This document shows, piece after piece, positions 20,236 to 29,038 of a stretch of 64,000 bases of DNA. Every line of letters begins with the position of its first letter. Position 1 is the first letter of the stretch. The position numbers were made by a program, and so were the translations under genes. The DNA is from Streptomyces lydicus (lineage in GTDB: Bacteria > Actinomycetota > Actinomycetes > Streptomycetales > Streptomycetaceae), in the NCBI RefSeq assembly GCF_001729485.1, contig NZ_CP017157.1, positions 7,750,001 to 7,814,000 on the forward strand, read 5' to 3'. A model generated the notes under the pieces. It was not told where the DNA came from and did not search any database. It saw nothing but the letters and a program-made list of their open reading frames with translations.

Positions 20236-20490
20236 CGGCGCGTTCTCCCGGGACCGCCGCCGCGATTTCCCGGGCGCCCGGGCACCGCCGGGCGCTCCTG
20301 CCGGCGACCTCCGCCGCAGCAGCCGAGTGCCTGAATTGCCCGTAAAGTGAGGCCACCGGATACCCGCTTGCGCCCGCCCGGTAAAGTGGGAACCGCGTCA
20401 ATGACACGCTAAGAACTCAGGGTGCGCCGGGAAGTCTGGTCGGCAACTGCAACAGCCGTACACAGCTGCCGAAGGCCGGAGGTCACCCGC

Positions 20491-21885
20491 GTGAGCGCGC
20501 CCACCCATCGTCGTTCCCCGTTCCTCGGACGGATGTCCCTGCCCGAGCGAAACTTCGTCGCGGACGCGCTGCGCACCGAAACCGTCGGCGGGGTCCTCCT
20601 CCTCGTCGCCGCCGTAGCGGCTCTGATCTGGGCAAACACCTTCGGCGGAAGCTACGCGGCGGTCAGCGGCTTCCACCTCGGCCCGGCCTCGCTGGGCCTG
20701 GACCTGTCGATCCAGCACTGGGCCGGCAACGGCCTGCTCGCGATCTTCTTCTTCGTCGCCGGCATCGAGCTCAAGCGTGAACTGGTCGCCGGCGAGCTGC
20801 GCGACCCCCGGGCCGCCGCCCTCCCCGTCATCGCCGCGCTCTGCGGCATGGCGATGCCGGCGGCCGTCTATTTCACCGTCAACACGCTCGGCGGCGGCTC
20901 GCTGCAGGGCTGGGCGGTCCCCACCGCCACCGACATCGCCTTCGCGCTCGCCGTGCTCGCCGTCATCGGCACGTCCCTGCCCGCCGCGCTGCGCGCCTTC
21001 CTGCTCACGCTCGCGGTCGTCGACGACCTCTTCGCCATCCTGATCATCGCGATCTTCTTCACCTCGAAGATCAACTTCCTGGCGCTCGGCCTCGCCCTCG
21101 CCGGCCTGGTGGTCTTCTACTTCCTGCTGCGCAAGGGCGTACGCGGCTGGTACGTCTACGTCCCGCTGGCCCTGGTCATCTGGGGGCTGATGGAGAACAG
21201 CGGGGTGCACGCCACCATCGCCGGCGTCGCCATGGGCCTGATGCTGCGCTGCCACCGCCACGAGGGCGAGGACCGGTCCCCCGGCGAGCGCATCGAGCAT
21301 CTGATCCGCCCCCTGTCGGCCGGGCTCGCGGTCCCGCTGTTCGCCCTCTTCTCGGCCGGCGTGGTGATATCCGGCGGCGCCCTCCGCGACGTCTTCACCC
21401 GGCCCGAGACGCTCGGGGTCGTCCTCGGACTGGTGGTGGGCAAGGCACTGGGCATCTTCGGCGGTACGTGGCTGACCGCCCGCTTCACCAAGGCCGAACT
21501 CAATCCCGACCTGAAGTGGCCGGACGTCTTCGCGGTCGCCTCCCTGGCCGGCATCGGCTTCACCGTCTCGCTGCTGATCGGTGAACTCGCCTTCACGGAC
21601 GACCTCGCGCTGGCCGGCGAGATCAAGGCGGCGGTGCTGACCGGCTCGCTGCTCGCGGCCGTCTGCGCCGGCACGCTCCTGAAGATACGCAACGCCAAGT
21701 ACCGCAAGCTGTGCGAGGAGGAGGAGCGCGACGAGGACCAGGACGGCATCCCTGACATCTACGAACTCGACAAGCCGGAATACCACCTCCGGATGGCGGC
21801 AATCCACGAAGCAAAGGCCGCCGAACACCGGCGGCTTGCCGAAGTGGCCTCCAGCTCGCACGCCGGAGACGATGGTCCGGCATGA
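20491..21885 (+). CDS. nhaA: Na+/H+ antiporter NhaA
   Basis: About 464 residues with 12 predicted transmembrane helices. NhaA signatures include VAGIELKRELVAGELRDPR, PTATDIAFALAVLAVIG, LTLAVVDDLFAI (adjacent Asp pair in the ion path) and SLAGIGFTVSLLIGELAF. It exchanges protons for sodium at the plasma membrane. A C-terminal cytoplasmic tail of about 70 residues, rich in charged residues, extends beyond the E. coli length. GTG 20491 is preceded by GGAGG. The downstream membrane-protein gene starts 43 bp later on the same strand. Confidence 0.94.
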   Translation: MSAPTHRRSPFLGRMSLPERNFVADALRTETVGGVLLLVAAVAALIWANTFGGSYAAVSGFHLGPASLGLDLSIQHWAGNGLLAIFFFVAGIELKRELVAGELRDPRAAALPVIAALCGMAMPAAVYFTVNTLGGGSLQGWAVPTATDIAFALAVLAVIGTSLPAALRAFLLTLAVVDDLFAILIIAIFFTSKINFLALGLALAGLVVFYFLLRKGVRGWYVYVPLALVIWGLMENSGVHATIAGVAMGLMLRCHRHEGEDRSPGERIEHLIRPLSAGLAVPLFALFSAGVVISGGALRDVFTRPETLGVVLGLVVGKALGIFGGTWLTARFTKAELNPDLKWPDVFAVASLAGIGFTVSLLIGELAFTDDLALAGEIKAAVLTGSLLAAVCAGTLLKIRNAKYRKLCEEEERDEDQDGIPDIYELDKPEYHLRMAAIHEAKAAEHRRLAEVASSSHAGDDGPA

Positions 21886-21928
21886 TCTGAGAGGCTTTGC
21901 ATCCGGTGACGAGATGAGGGAGACGGCG

Positions 21929-22387
21929 ATGAGCGCAGCCGACGCGAACGGGGACCGCAGCCTCGGACAGCTGGTGGCCTCGGCCACCGCCGACATGTCC
22001 GCACTGGTGCACGACGAGATCGCGCTGGCCAAGGCGGAGCTGCGGCAGGACGCCAAGCGCGCGGGTATCGGCAGCGCGGCGTTCGTCGTGGCGGGCGCGC
22101 TGGCGCTGTTCGCACTGCCGGTGCTGAGCTTCGCGGCGGCCTACGGCATCCACAACCTCGGCCTGGGGCTCGCCTGGTCGTTCCTGATCGTGGGGGGCGC
22201 CTTCCTGGTCCTCGCCGGACTGCTGGCCCTGATCGCGATGGCCAAGATGAAGAAGATCAAGAAGCCGGAGAAGTCCATCAACTCCGCCAGGCAGACCGCG
22301 GCCGTGCTGCAGAAGGCCAAGCCGCACCCCCGGGTGACGGCCGCCGACCACCCGGCCCTGGAGTCTGTGACACGCTCATCGGTATGA
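21929..22387 (+). CDS. Phage-holin-like (superfamily III) membrane protein
   Basis: About 152 residues. A soluble N-terminal helix with HDEIALAKAELRQDAKRAG leads into two transmembrane helices (AAFVVAGALALFALPVLSF and LAWSFLIVGGAFLVLAGLLAL) and a Lys-rich C-terminus (MAKMKKIKKPEKS). This is the 'putative Actinobacterial holin-X' family found in many chromosomes without phage; the function is unknown. ATG 21929 follows GGGAGA. Its stop overlaps the next gene's ATG (ATGA), so the two are translationally coupled. Confidence 0.88.
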   Translation: MSAADANGDRSLGQLVASATADMSALVHDEIALAKAELRQDAKRAGIGSAAFVVAGALALFALPVLSFAAAYGIHNLGLGLAWSFLIVGGAFLVLAGLLALIAMAKMKKIKKPEKSINSARQTAAVLQKAKPHPRVTAADHPALESVTRSSV

Positions 22388-23322
22388 CAGCCCCTGACAG
22401 CACCGCCTCGGTCGTACGGCTCGACGTCCCCGGCGGGCACGAGGTGTCGCACCGCGATGTCGCGGCCAACGGCGCGCGTTTCCACATCGCCGAGATGGGC
22501 GACGGTCCGCTGGTGCTGCTGCTGCACGGCTTCCCGCAGTTCTGGTGGACCTGGCGGCACCAGCTGCCGGCGCTCGCCGACGCCGGTTTCCGCGCGGTGG
22601 CGATGGACCTGCGCGGCGTCGGCGGCAGCGACCGCACCCCCCGGGGCTACGACCCGGCGAACCTCGCGCTGGACGTCACCGGCGTCATACGGTCCCTGGG
22701 CGAACCGGACGCCGCGCTCGTCGGGCACGACCTGGGCGGCTATCTCGCCTGGACGGCGGCGGTGATGCGGCCCAAGCTGGTGCGCCGGCTGGCGGTGGCC
22801 TCGATGCCGCATCCGCGGCGGTGGCGCTCGGCGATGCTCGCCGACGTACGGCAGAGCGCCCGCAGCTCGCACATCTGGAACTTCCAGCGGCCCTGGCTGC
22901 CGGAGCGCCGGCTGACGGCCGACGACGCGGAGCTGGTGGGCCGGATGATCCAGGACTGGTCCGGCCCCCGGCAGCCCGACGACGAGGCGCTCGCGGTGTA
23001 CCGCCGCGCGATGAGCATCCCGTCCACGGCCCACTGCTCCATCGAGCCGTACCGCTGGCTGGTGCGCTCGATGGCCCGGCCCGACGGCATCCAGTTCAAC
23101 CGGCGGATGAAGATGCCCGTACGGGTGCCGACCCTGCATCTGCACGGCTCGCTCGACCCGGTGATGCGCACCCGCAGCGCGGCCGGCTCCGGTGAGTTCG
23201 TCGAGGCGCCCTACCGCTGGCGGCTGTTCGACGGCCTCGGGCACTTCCCGCACGAGGAGGACCCGGTGGCGTTCTCCACCGAACTGATCAACTGGCTCAA
23301 GGACCCGGAACCGGACCGCTGA
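22384..23322 (+). CDS. Alpha/beta hydrolase, epoxide hydrolase-like
   Basis: 312 residues. The oxyanion motif HGFPQFWWTWRHQLP and the nucleophile elbow VGHDLGGYLAW, with Asp rather than Ser, place it with epoxide hydrolases and haloalkane dehalogenases. The catalytic His is in GHFPHEEDP near the C-terminus, and the two cap tyrosines of true epoxide hydrolases may lie in the 140-220 region. The natural substrate is not indicated. It overlaps the holin-like gene by 4 bp, and its 3' end faces convergent genes. Confidence 0.88.
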   Translation: MTAPDSTASVVRLDVPGGHEVSHRDVAANGARFHIAEMGDGPLVLLLHGFPQFWWTWRHQLPALADAGFRAVAMDLRGVGGSDRTPRGYDPANLALDVTGVIRSLGEPDAALVGHDLGGYLAWTAAVMRPKLVRRLAVASMPHPRRWRSAMLADVRQSARSSHIWNFQRPWLPERRLTADDAELVGRMIQDWSGPRQPDDEALAVYRRAMSIPSTAHCSIEPYRWLVRSMARPDGIQFNRRMKMPVRVPTLHLHGSLDPVMRTRSAAGSGEFVEAPYRWRLFDGLGHFPHEEDPVAFSTELINWLKDPEPDR

Positions 23323-23500
23323 ACGGGGTGCGCCGGCACGTCCGGCGCACCGCAGAACGGGCCGGCGCACACCGCTCAGCGGAACCGGCACCCGGCAGAC
23401 TCGAACACCTCTTTGACGAACGGCCACTTGCCCGGCGCATAGGCCAATTGGCGGTCCCCGCGGCGGTTACGGACCTTGGGCCACGGGCAGAGTCGAGGGT

Positions 23501-23698
23501 ATGGGCTGGACGCACGACTACCGTGACGTGGCAGGCAACCGCAGCAGCAGCGCCGCTGCCGTGGGCACGCAGGAGAGGGGCGCCCCGGATCTCGGGTCCG
23601 GCGGATCCCCCGATCCGGCGCACCCGATGGGCATCCCGCGCATCCTGCGCCGCAGAGCACGCTGGATGAGCGCGCGTCTGCGCCATCCCCGCACCTGA
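23501..23698 (+). CDS. Possible small basic protein of unknown function
   Basis: 65-codon frame starting ATG 23501 behind GAGGG. The translation MGWTHDYRDVAGNRSS... ends with an Arg-rich stretch (RILRRRARWMSARLRHPRT). I do not recognise it. It fills an otherwise empty 460-bp gap between the convergent hydrolase and marP genes. Support is only the start context and plausible composition, and it may be spurious. Confidence 0.35.
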   Translation: MGWTHDYRDVAGNRSSSAAAVGTQERGAPDLGSGGSPDPAHPMGIPRILRRRARWMSARLRHPRT

Positions 23699-23783
23699 AC
23701 CTCGGCGTCCGCCGGCCGGGCGCGGGAAGCCCCGTTCCCCGCGCCGGACGCGTCCCCCGCGGCGGTGACCGCCGCAGGCCGTC

Positions 23784-24983
23784 TCAGATCGCGCACCCCT
23801 GGGTGTCGACCGGCTGGTTGCCCGCGCGGCTCCGCAGGGCGTCCGGACGGACCTCGTCGGCGGTCAGCGCGTAGCCGGTGCGCGAGTCGTCCCGCGACTT
23901 CGCGAAGACGACGCCGTAGACCTCGCCCTGGGGGGTGAGCAGCGGACCGCCGGAATTCCCCTGCCGGACCGTGGCGTAGAGCGAGTAGACGTCGCGGCCG
24001 ACCGTGCCACGGTGGTAGATGTCCGTGCCGTTGGCCTTGATGCGGCTGCGGATACGGGCCGCGCGGACGTCGTAGCCGCCGTTCTCCGGGAAGCCGGCGA
24101 CGATGGCGCTCTTGCCGCTGCTCGCGTCCGCGTTCGCGAAGCGCAGCGCGGGGGCGTTCAGGGAGGGCACGTCCAGCACCGCGATGTCGCGCCGCCAGTC
24201 GTAGAGCACCACCTTGGCGTCGTACGTGCGCCCTTCGCCGCCCACCTGGACCGTCGGCTCGCTCACGCCGCCGACGACATGGGCGTTGGTCATCACGCGG
24301 TGCCGCCCGAAGACGAAACCGCTGCCCTCCAGGACCTTGCCGCAGCTGGGCGCCGTGCCGACGACCTTGACGATGCTGCGCTTGGCCTGCGCCGCGGTCG
24401 GGCTCGTGGCGAGCTGCGGGTCGGGCGCCGGCACATTGTTGATCGGTTCGTTGGAGAACGGCGTGAAGACCTGTGGGAAGCCGTTCTGCGCCAGTACCGA
24501 GGAGAAGTCCGCGAACCAGGTACTGGCCTGGGGCGGCAGGACCCGGGAGACCCCGAGCAGCACCTTGGAGTTGCGGACCTCCTTGCCGAGCGTCGGCAGG
24601 GACGTACCGGCCAGTGCGGAGCCGATCAGCCAGGCGACCAGGAGCATGGCCAGGACGTTGACCAGCGCGCCGCCGGTCGCGTCCAGCGCTCTGGCCGGCG
24701 ACCAGGTGATGTGGCGGCGCAGCTTGTTGCCCAGATGGGTGGTGAGCGCCTGGCCCACGGATGCGCACACGATCACGATGGCCACTGCCGCGATGGCCGC
24801 GAAGGTGCCGGGCGTGGCATCGCCGGTGATCTCGTTCCAGATCACCGGCAGCAGATAGACCGCGATCAGTCCGCCCCCGAGGAAGCCGATCACGGACAGG
24901 ATGCCGACGACAAAGCCTTGCCGATAACCGATGATGGCGAACCACACGGCCGCGACCAGCAGCAGGATGTCCAGGACGTTCAC
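23784..24983 (-). CDS. marP: MarP-type periplasmic serine protease with CvpA-like membrane domain
   Basis: 399 residues from GTG 24983. The N-terminal ~150 residues form four transmembrane helices of the CvpA/colicin V type (VLDILLLVAAVWFAIIGYRQ). A trypsin-like domain follows with the triad His235 (TNAHVVGG), Asp266 (RRDIAVLD) and Ser344 (RQGNSGGPL). Cys214 and the Cys near the C-terminal end (QGCAI) match the redox disulfide of M. tuberculosis MarP, a protease needed for acid and oxidative stress resistance. The near-identical numbering makes orthology likely. It is 13 bp downstream of the Nudix gene on the same strand. Confidence 0.93.
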   Translation of the reverse strand: MNVLDILLLVAAVWFAIIGYRQGFVVGILSVIGFLGGGLIAVYLLPVIWNEITGDATPGTFAAIAAVAIVIVCASVGQALTTHLGNKLRRHITWSPARALDATGGALVNVLAMLLVAWLIGSALAGTSLPTLGKEVRNSKVLLGVSRVLPPQASTWFADFSSVLAQNGFPQVFTPFSNEPINNVPAPDPQLATSPTAAQAKRSIVKVVGTAPSCGKVLEGSGFVFGRHRVMTNAHVVGGVSEPTVQVGGEGRTYDAKVVLYDWRRDIAVLDVPSLNAPALRFANADASSGKSAIVAGFPENGGYDVRAARIRSRIKANGTDIYHRGTVGRDVYSLYATVRQGNSGGPLLTPQGEVYGVVFAKSRDDSRTGYALTADEVRPDALRSRAGNQPVDTQGCAI

Positions 24984-24996
24984 GCCGGACACCGTC

Positions 24997-25725
24997 TCAC
25001 GAGCGCCAGTCGAGCGGGACCTGCTTGTCACGGTCCCACGGAATCTCCCACCCGGCGTAATGCAGAATCCGGTCGATCACCCCGGCGGTAAACCCCCAGA
25101 CCAGGGCGTTTTCGACCAGGAACGCCGGACCTACGTGCCCACTGGGGTGGCGCGTTGTCACACGATGGGCGGGATCCGTGAGATCCGCCACGGGAACGGT
25201 GAACACCCGGGCGGTTTCGGCCTGGTCGACCGCGCCGACCGGGCTCGGCCGCCGCCACCAGCCCAGGACGGGCGTCACCACGAAGCCGCTGACGGGGATG
25301 TAGAGGCGCGGCAGCACGCCGAAGACCTGGACGCCGGACGGGTCGAGGCCGGTCTCCTCCTGGGCCTCGCGCAGCGCCGCCCGTACCGGGCCGGGGCCGT
25401 CGGGGTCACCGTCCTCGGGGTCGAGGGCTCCGCCGGGGAAGGAGGGCTGGCCGGCATGGGAGCGCAGGGTGCCGGCGCGCTCCATCAGCAGCAGCTCGGG
25501 GCCGCCGGGGCCGTGGCCGAAGAGGATCAGCACCGCGGACGGCCGGCCACCGCTCTCGGGCGGCAGGAAGCGGCTGAGCTGCCGCGGTTCGATCGTGGCG
25601 GCCGCGCGGGCCACCGGCGCCAGCCACTCGGGCAGGCCGTCGGCCGTCACCGGGACCTCCCGGCCGGCCGCCGCCCGGTCGAGGTCGGCCGCCTCGCCGT
25701 ACTGCTGCTCCCGTGCACTCCTCAT
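24997..25725 (-). CDS. Nudix CoA pyrophosphatase (NudL-like)
   Basis: 242 residues. It carries the NudL/CoA-specific motif RSHAGQPSFPGGALDPEDG in front of the Nudix box, which ends in AALREAQEETGLD. The family cleaves CoA and its derivatives to 4'-phosphopantetheine and 3',5'-ADP. The Nudix box has a short insertion (DGDPDGPGP) before the Arg-Glu-x-x-Glu-Glu core, common in actinobacterial members. ATG 25725. It lies between nth upstream and marP downstream, in the same order as in other Streptomyces (recalled). Confidence 0.9.
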   Translation of the reverse strand: MRSAREQQYGEAADLDRAAAGREVPVTADGLPEWLAPVARAAATIEPRQLSRFLPPESGGRPSAVLILFGHGPGGPELLLMERAGTLRSHAGQPSFPGGALDPEDGDPDGPGPVRAALREAQEETGLDPSGVQVFGVLPRLYIPVSGFVVTPVLGWWRRPSPVGAVDQAETARVFTVPVADLTDPAHRVTTRHPSGHVGPAFLVENALVWGFTAGVIDRILHYAGWEIPWDRDKQVPLDWRS

Positions 25726-25784
25726 CCGCGCCCCTCAGGTCCGACGTCGATGGTGGGTCCCCCGCAGGGGCGTCGCGGCTGCCG

Positions 25785-26756
25785 TCATGAAGCGGCCGCC
25801 GGGGGCGCCATCGGGGGCGCGGGCTGCCCCGGATAGTCCGCCGGCGGCTTCAGCCGCTGCCCGGGCTGGCCGCCCAGCTCGTACTTGAGCAGCTTCCTGG
25901 CCTTCTCCGGATCCGTCTCGCCCTCGCCGTACGAGGGGCACAGCGGGGCGATCGGGCAGGCGCCGCAGGCGGGCTTGCGGGAGTGGCAGACGCGGCGGCC
26001 GTGGAAGACGACGCGGTGCGAGAGCATCGTCCACTCGCTCTTGGGGAAGATCGCCGCGACATCCGCCTCGACCTTCTCGGCGTCCTCCTGGGTGGTCCAG
26101 CCGAAGCGGCGGGCCAGCCGGCCGAAGTGGGTGTCGACGGTGATGCCCGGGACACCGAAGGCGTTGCCGAGCACCACATTGGCGGTCTTGCGGCCGACGC
26201 CGGGCAGCGTGACCAGGTCCTCCAGGCGGCCCGGCACCTCGCCGCCGAACCGGTCGCGCAGCGCCGTGGACAGCCCGATCAGCGACTTCGTCTTGGCCCG
26301 GAAGAAGCCGGTCGGCCGGATCAGCTCCTCCAGCTCCTCGGGCGGCAGCGCGGCCATGTCCTCGGGCGTCGGCGCGACCGCGAAGAGGCGCGGGGTGGTC
26401 TGGTTGACCCTCATGTCGGTGGTCTGGGCGGACAGGACCGTGGCGACCAGCAGCTCGAAGGGGTTGGTGAAGTCCAGCTCGGGGTGGGCGTACGGATACA
26501 GCTCGGCCAGCTCGCGGTTGATCCGGCGGGCCCGCCGCACGACGGCGGTCCGGGACTCGGGCTTGCGGGCGGGGGCCTTCTTCGCCGGAGCCTTCTTGGC
26601 GGCGGCCTTGGCGGTGGTCTTGGCCGCGGCCTTCGTCGCCGGTGCCTTCGTGGCGGCGGTCTTGTTGGCGGCGGTCTTCTTGGCCGGAGCCTTGGTGGTG
26701 GTTCTCTTCGCCGGGGCCTTCTTGGCCGCCGTCGGCTTCTCAGGGGTGTCGTTCAC
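25785..26756 (-). CDS. nth: Endonuclease III with histone-H1-like Lys/Ala-rich N-terminal tail
   Basis: DNA glycosylase/AP lyase for oxidised pyrimidines. The C-terminal ~240 residues are canonical: the helix-hairpin-helix [18 protein letters not shown] with the catalytic Lys, the [11 protein letters not shown] aspartate, and a [4Fe-4S] site [17 protein letters not shown]. In front lies a tail of about 70-130 residues built from Lys-Ala-Pro-Ala repeats ([16 protein letters not shown]...), like histone H1 or HupS tails, probably a DNA-binding extension. The start is uncertain: GTG 26756 has a GAAAGAAGG site and is given here, but the frame continues to GTG 26918 (377 residues). Confidence 0.92.
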   Translation of the reverse strand: MNDTPEKPTAAKKAPAKRTTTKAPAKKTAANKTAATKAPATKAAAKTTAKAAAKKAPAKKAPARKPESRTAVVRRARRINRELAELYPYAHPELDFTNPFELLVATVLSAQTTDMRVNQTTPRLFAVAPTPEDMAALPPEELEELIRPTGFFRAKTKSLIGLSTALRDRFGGEVPGRLEDLVTLPGVGRKTANVVLGNAFGVPGITVDTHFGRLARRFGWTTQEDAEKVEADVAAIFPKSEWTMLSHRVVFHGRRVCHSRKPACGACPIAPLCPSYGEGETDPEKARKLLKYELGGQPGQRLKPPADYPGQPAPPMAPPAAAS

Positions 26757-27162
26757 GGCGGCCTTCTTTCCTGCCGAGCTCTTGCCTGCCTGCGTCTTCG
26801 TCCCGGACGCCCGCGCCGCTGCGCGCCGTCCGTACGCGTCCGTCACGAGGGCTTTCGCCGTGGTCGTGAGGGCGGACGTCGTGGTCGTGTCCGTCGCCGT
26901 GGTGACCGTCGCGGTCACGGGTCCGGCGGTGGCGGGCCGCGTCGCCGGTCGACGCGCCGGGCATCCGGACGGTCAGCTTCCGCTCGACCGGCCTCCCGTG
27001 AGGCAATTTGTTACTTTTATCCGAATTAGCCGTTCCGCCGGACGCCTGTTCGCCCACAGCGGAATCACGCCCTGCGCTCACTCGTCCGGCCCCCAGTCCT
27101 CTGCTCTCACCGGCGTATTGGACACTCGGCCAGACTAAGGCCACCCACTGACATCCGGCTTG

Positions 27163-27173
27163 ATCACTGTGAT
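27163..27173. promoter_or_regulatory. Perfect ATCAC-T-GTGAT palindrome upstream of crp
   Basis: An 11-bp perfect inverted repeat about 135 bp before the crp start. Its half-sites are Crp-like but closer together than in a standard TGTGA-N6-TCACA operator. Candidate control element only. Confidence 0.35.
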
Positions 27174-27228
27174 TCGTGAGCCCAATCGGCCCCCTGCCTT
27201 ATGGCGGAGGGCACCGGTCCGGCAAACT

Positions 27229-27244
27229 TGTGATTGATCGCACT
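27229..27244. promoter_or_regulatory. Candidate Crp operator upstream of crp
   Basis: TGTGA-TTGATC-GCACT matches the actinobacterial Crp consensus TGTGA-N6-TCACA at 7 of 10 positions and has the GTG-N8-CAC arrangement of Streptomyces Crp sites. It lies 64 bp before the crp GTG, suggesting autoregulation. Confidence 0.5.
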
Positions 27245-27307
27245 GTTTTGCATTCCGGCATGATGGGGACCACAGTCCCCCGGAGCATGTCGACAAGGAG
27301 AGATCTC

Positions 27308-27982
27308 GTGGACGACGTTCTGCGGCGCGCACCGCTCTTCGCGGCGCTCGATGACGAGCAGGCGGCCGAGCTGCGCGCCTCGATGGGAGAGGTCACGCTC
27401 GCCCGCGGCGACGCCCTGTTCCACGAAGGGGACCCGGGCGACCGCCTTTATGTGGTCACCGAGGGCAAGGTGAAGCTGCACCGCACCTCCCCCGACGGCC
27501 GGGAGAACATGCTCGCCGTCCTCGGCCCCGGAGAGCTGATCGGTGAGCTCTCGCTCTTCGATCCCGGCCCCCGCACGGCCACCGCCTCCGCCCTGACCGA
27601 GGTCAAGCTGCTCGGCCTGGGCCACGGCGACCTCCAGCCCTGGCTGAACGCCCGGCCCGAGGTGGCCACGGCCCTGCTGCGGGCGGTCGCCCGCAGGCTG
27701 CGCAAGACCAACGACCAGATGTCCGACCTGGTCTTCTCGGATGTGCCGGGCCGTGTGGCGCGCGCCCTGCTGGACCTGTCGCGCCGCTTCGGCGTGCAGT
27801 CCGAGGAGGGCATCCACGTCGTGCACGACCTGACGCAGGAAGAGCTGGCCCAGTTGGTCGGCGCCTCCCGCGAGACGGTCAACAAGGCGCTCGCGGACTT
27901 CGCGGGCCGCGGCTGGCTGCGCCTGGAGGCGCGCGCCGTGATCCTGCTGGACGTCGAGCGGCTGGCCAAGCGCTCGCGCTGA
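27308..27982 (+). CDS. crp: Crp/Fnr-family global regulator Crp
   Basis: 224 residues from GTG 27308, with AAGGAGA upstream; this equals the length of S. coelicolor Crp, a regulator of germination and antibiotic pathways. The cyclic-nucleotide-binding domain (residues ~20-110) includes GELIGELSLFDPGPRTATASA, matching the phosphate-binding cassette with Arg. The C-terminal winged helix carries LTQEELAQLVGASRETVNKALADF. Possible Crp sites lie in its own promoter, and a 13-bp perfect terminator follows. It diverges from nth. Confidence 0.95.
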   Translation: MDDVLRRAPLFAALDDEQAAELRASMGEVTLARGDALFHEGDPGDRLYVVTEGKVKLHRTSPDGRENMLAVLGPGELIGELSLFDPGPRTATASALTEVKLLGLGHGDLQPWLNARPEVATALLRAVARRLRKTNDQMSDLVFSDVPGRVARALLDLSRRFGVQSEEGIHVVHDLTQEELAQLVGASRETVNKALADFAGRGWLRLEARAVILLDVERLAKRSR

Positions 27983-28004
27983 CGGCACCCGCAGACCGCT
28001 TCGG

Positions 28005-28033
28005 CGAGGGCCCCGCTCCGGCGGGGCCCTCGC
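28005..28033 (+). terminator. crp transcription terminator
   Basis: A perfect 13-bp GC stem (28005-28017 with 28021-28033) and loop TCC, 22 bp after the crp stop, followed by TATTTG. Confidence 0.8.
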
Positions 28034-28077
28034 TATTTGCCTGGCGGCCCCGCCCGTCGGCTCGCCATAGTGGCGCC

Positions 28078-28887
28078 ATGACCAACGGCACGGGACTGGA
28101 CCGGGACGGCTGCTTCGTACGGGAAGGGTCCCTGGACCGCGTGTCCGCGCCCTTCGCGCCCGTGGTGGCCGGGCTCACCGCCCGGCTCGCCGAGCGCTTC
28201 GGTCCCGGCCGCCTGCACAGCGTCTACCTCTTCGGCAGCATTCCGCGCGGCACCGCCGTCCCCGGGGTGTCCGACCTCGACGCGCTGCTCGCCCTGCGGG
28301 ACGAGCCGACCGACGCCGACCGGGCCGCCGCGCGTGCCGTCGAGGACGAGCTCGACGCCGCCTACGGGCAGATCGACGGCGCCGGGTTGCTGCTGTACGG
28401 CGTGGACCGGCTGCTGAGCGAGCCGGAGCGGCACGACATGGGGTGGTTCGTGGCGTGTCTGTGCACGCCGCTCAGCGGCCCCGACCTGGCCTCGCGGCTG
28501 CCCCGCTACCGGCCCACCTCGCTGCTGGCACGCGAGACGAACGGCAACCTCCACCGCGACCTGCCCGGTCTGCTCGAGAGGGCCGCGGCGGCCACCACGG
28601 CGACCGCCCGCGACCGGCTGACCCGGGGCGTGGCGCGGCGGCTCGTACGCACCGGGTTCACGCTGGTCATGCCGCGCTGGGGCGGCTGGACCAGCGACCT
28701 CGGCCGGTCCGCCGAGGTGTTCGGCCGCTACTACCCGGCGCACGCCGAGCAGATGCGCGCCGCGGCGCGCGCCGCCCGGACGCCCGCCGCGTACCCCGGG
28801 CTGCTGGACGAGCTGCTGGCCGGCCTCGCGCCCTGGCTGGCCGACGAGTACCTCGCCGTCCACGGGGCGAAGGCCCCCCGCCCGTGA
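28078..28887 (+). CDS. Nucleotidyltransferase-domain protein
   Basis: 269 residues. The Pol-beta-type nucleotidyltransferase signature is VYLFGSIPRGTAVPGVSDLD, giving Gly-Ser and the Asp-x-Asp metal pair. The C-terminal helical half (residues ~130-265, with WGGWTSDLGRSAEVFGRYYP) resembles the helper domain of aminoglycoside adenylyltransferase relatives. A resistance role cannot be inferred from sequence, since many chromosomal members have unknown targets. ATG 28078 lies just after the crp terminator; no partner gene is evident. Confidence 0.8.
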   Translation: MTNGTGLDRDGCFVREGSLDRVSAPFAPVVAGLTARLAERFGPGRLHSVYLFGSIPRGTAVPGVSDLDALLALRDEPTDADRAAARAVEDELDAAYGQIDGAGLLLYGVDRLLSEPERHDMGWFVACLCTPLSGPDLASRLPRYRPTSLLARETNGNLHRDLPGLLERAAAATTATARDRLTRGVARRLVRTGFTLVMPRWGGWTSDLGRSAEVFGRYYPAHAEQMRAAARAARTPAAYPGLLDELLAGLAPWLADEYLAVHGAKAPRP

Positions 28888-28983
28888 ACCTGCTGACGGG
28901 GCCTCGCGGGTGCGCGGAAGCCGACCCGTCCTGGTCCCGCATCAGCTCCGGATCTCCAGGTCCTCGGTCCAGCCCTCGGTCCA

Positions 28984-29038
28984 GTCCTGGATCCGTCCTG
29001 GAACCGTCCTGGACCTGTCCTGGATCAGTCCTGAATCA
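28984..29038. repeat. 11-bp tandem repeat, five units, overlapping the MBL gene end
   Basis: Five consecutive 11-bp units: GTCCTGGATCC, GTCCTGGAACC, GTCCTGGACCT, GTCCTGGATCA and GTCCTGAATCA, followed by a partial GTCCG. Related GGTCCAG/GGTCCTC words precede it from about 28958. The last two units overlap the final codons and stop (29025-29027) of the MBL-fold gene on the minus strand, so repeat slippage could change that C-terminus. Confidence 0.85.

Noticed and set aside
21929-22387. Prophage lysis gene (holin)
   Set aside because: No other phage genes nearby; this holin-like family is a common chromosomal membrane protein in actinobacteria.
28078-28887. Aminoglycoside resistance gene
   Set aside because: Only the general nucleotidyltransferase signature is present; no residue pattern specific for a drug-modifying enzyme could be shown.
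28984-29038. Possible CRISPR-like array
   Set aside because: Units are contiguous 11-mers without spacers and no cas genes are present; it is a simple tandem repeat.
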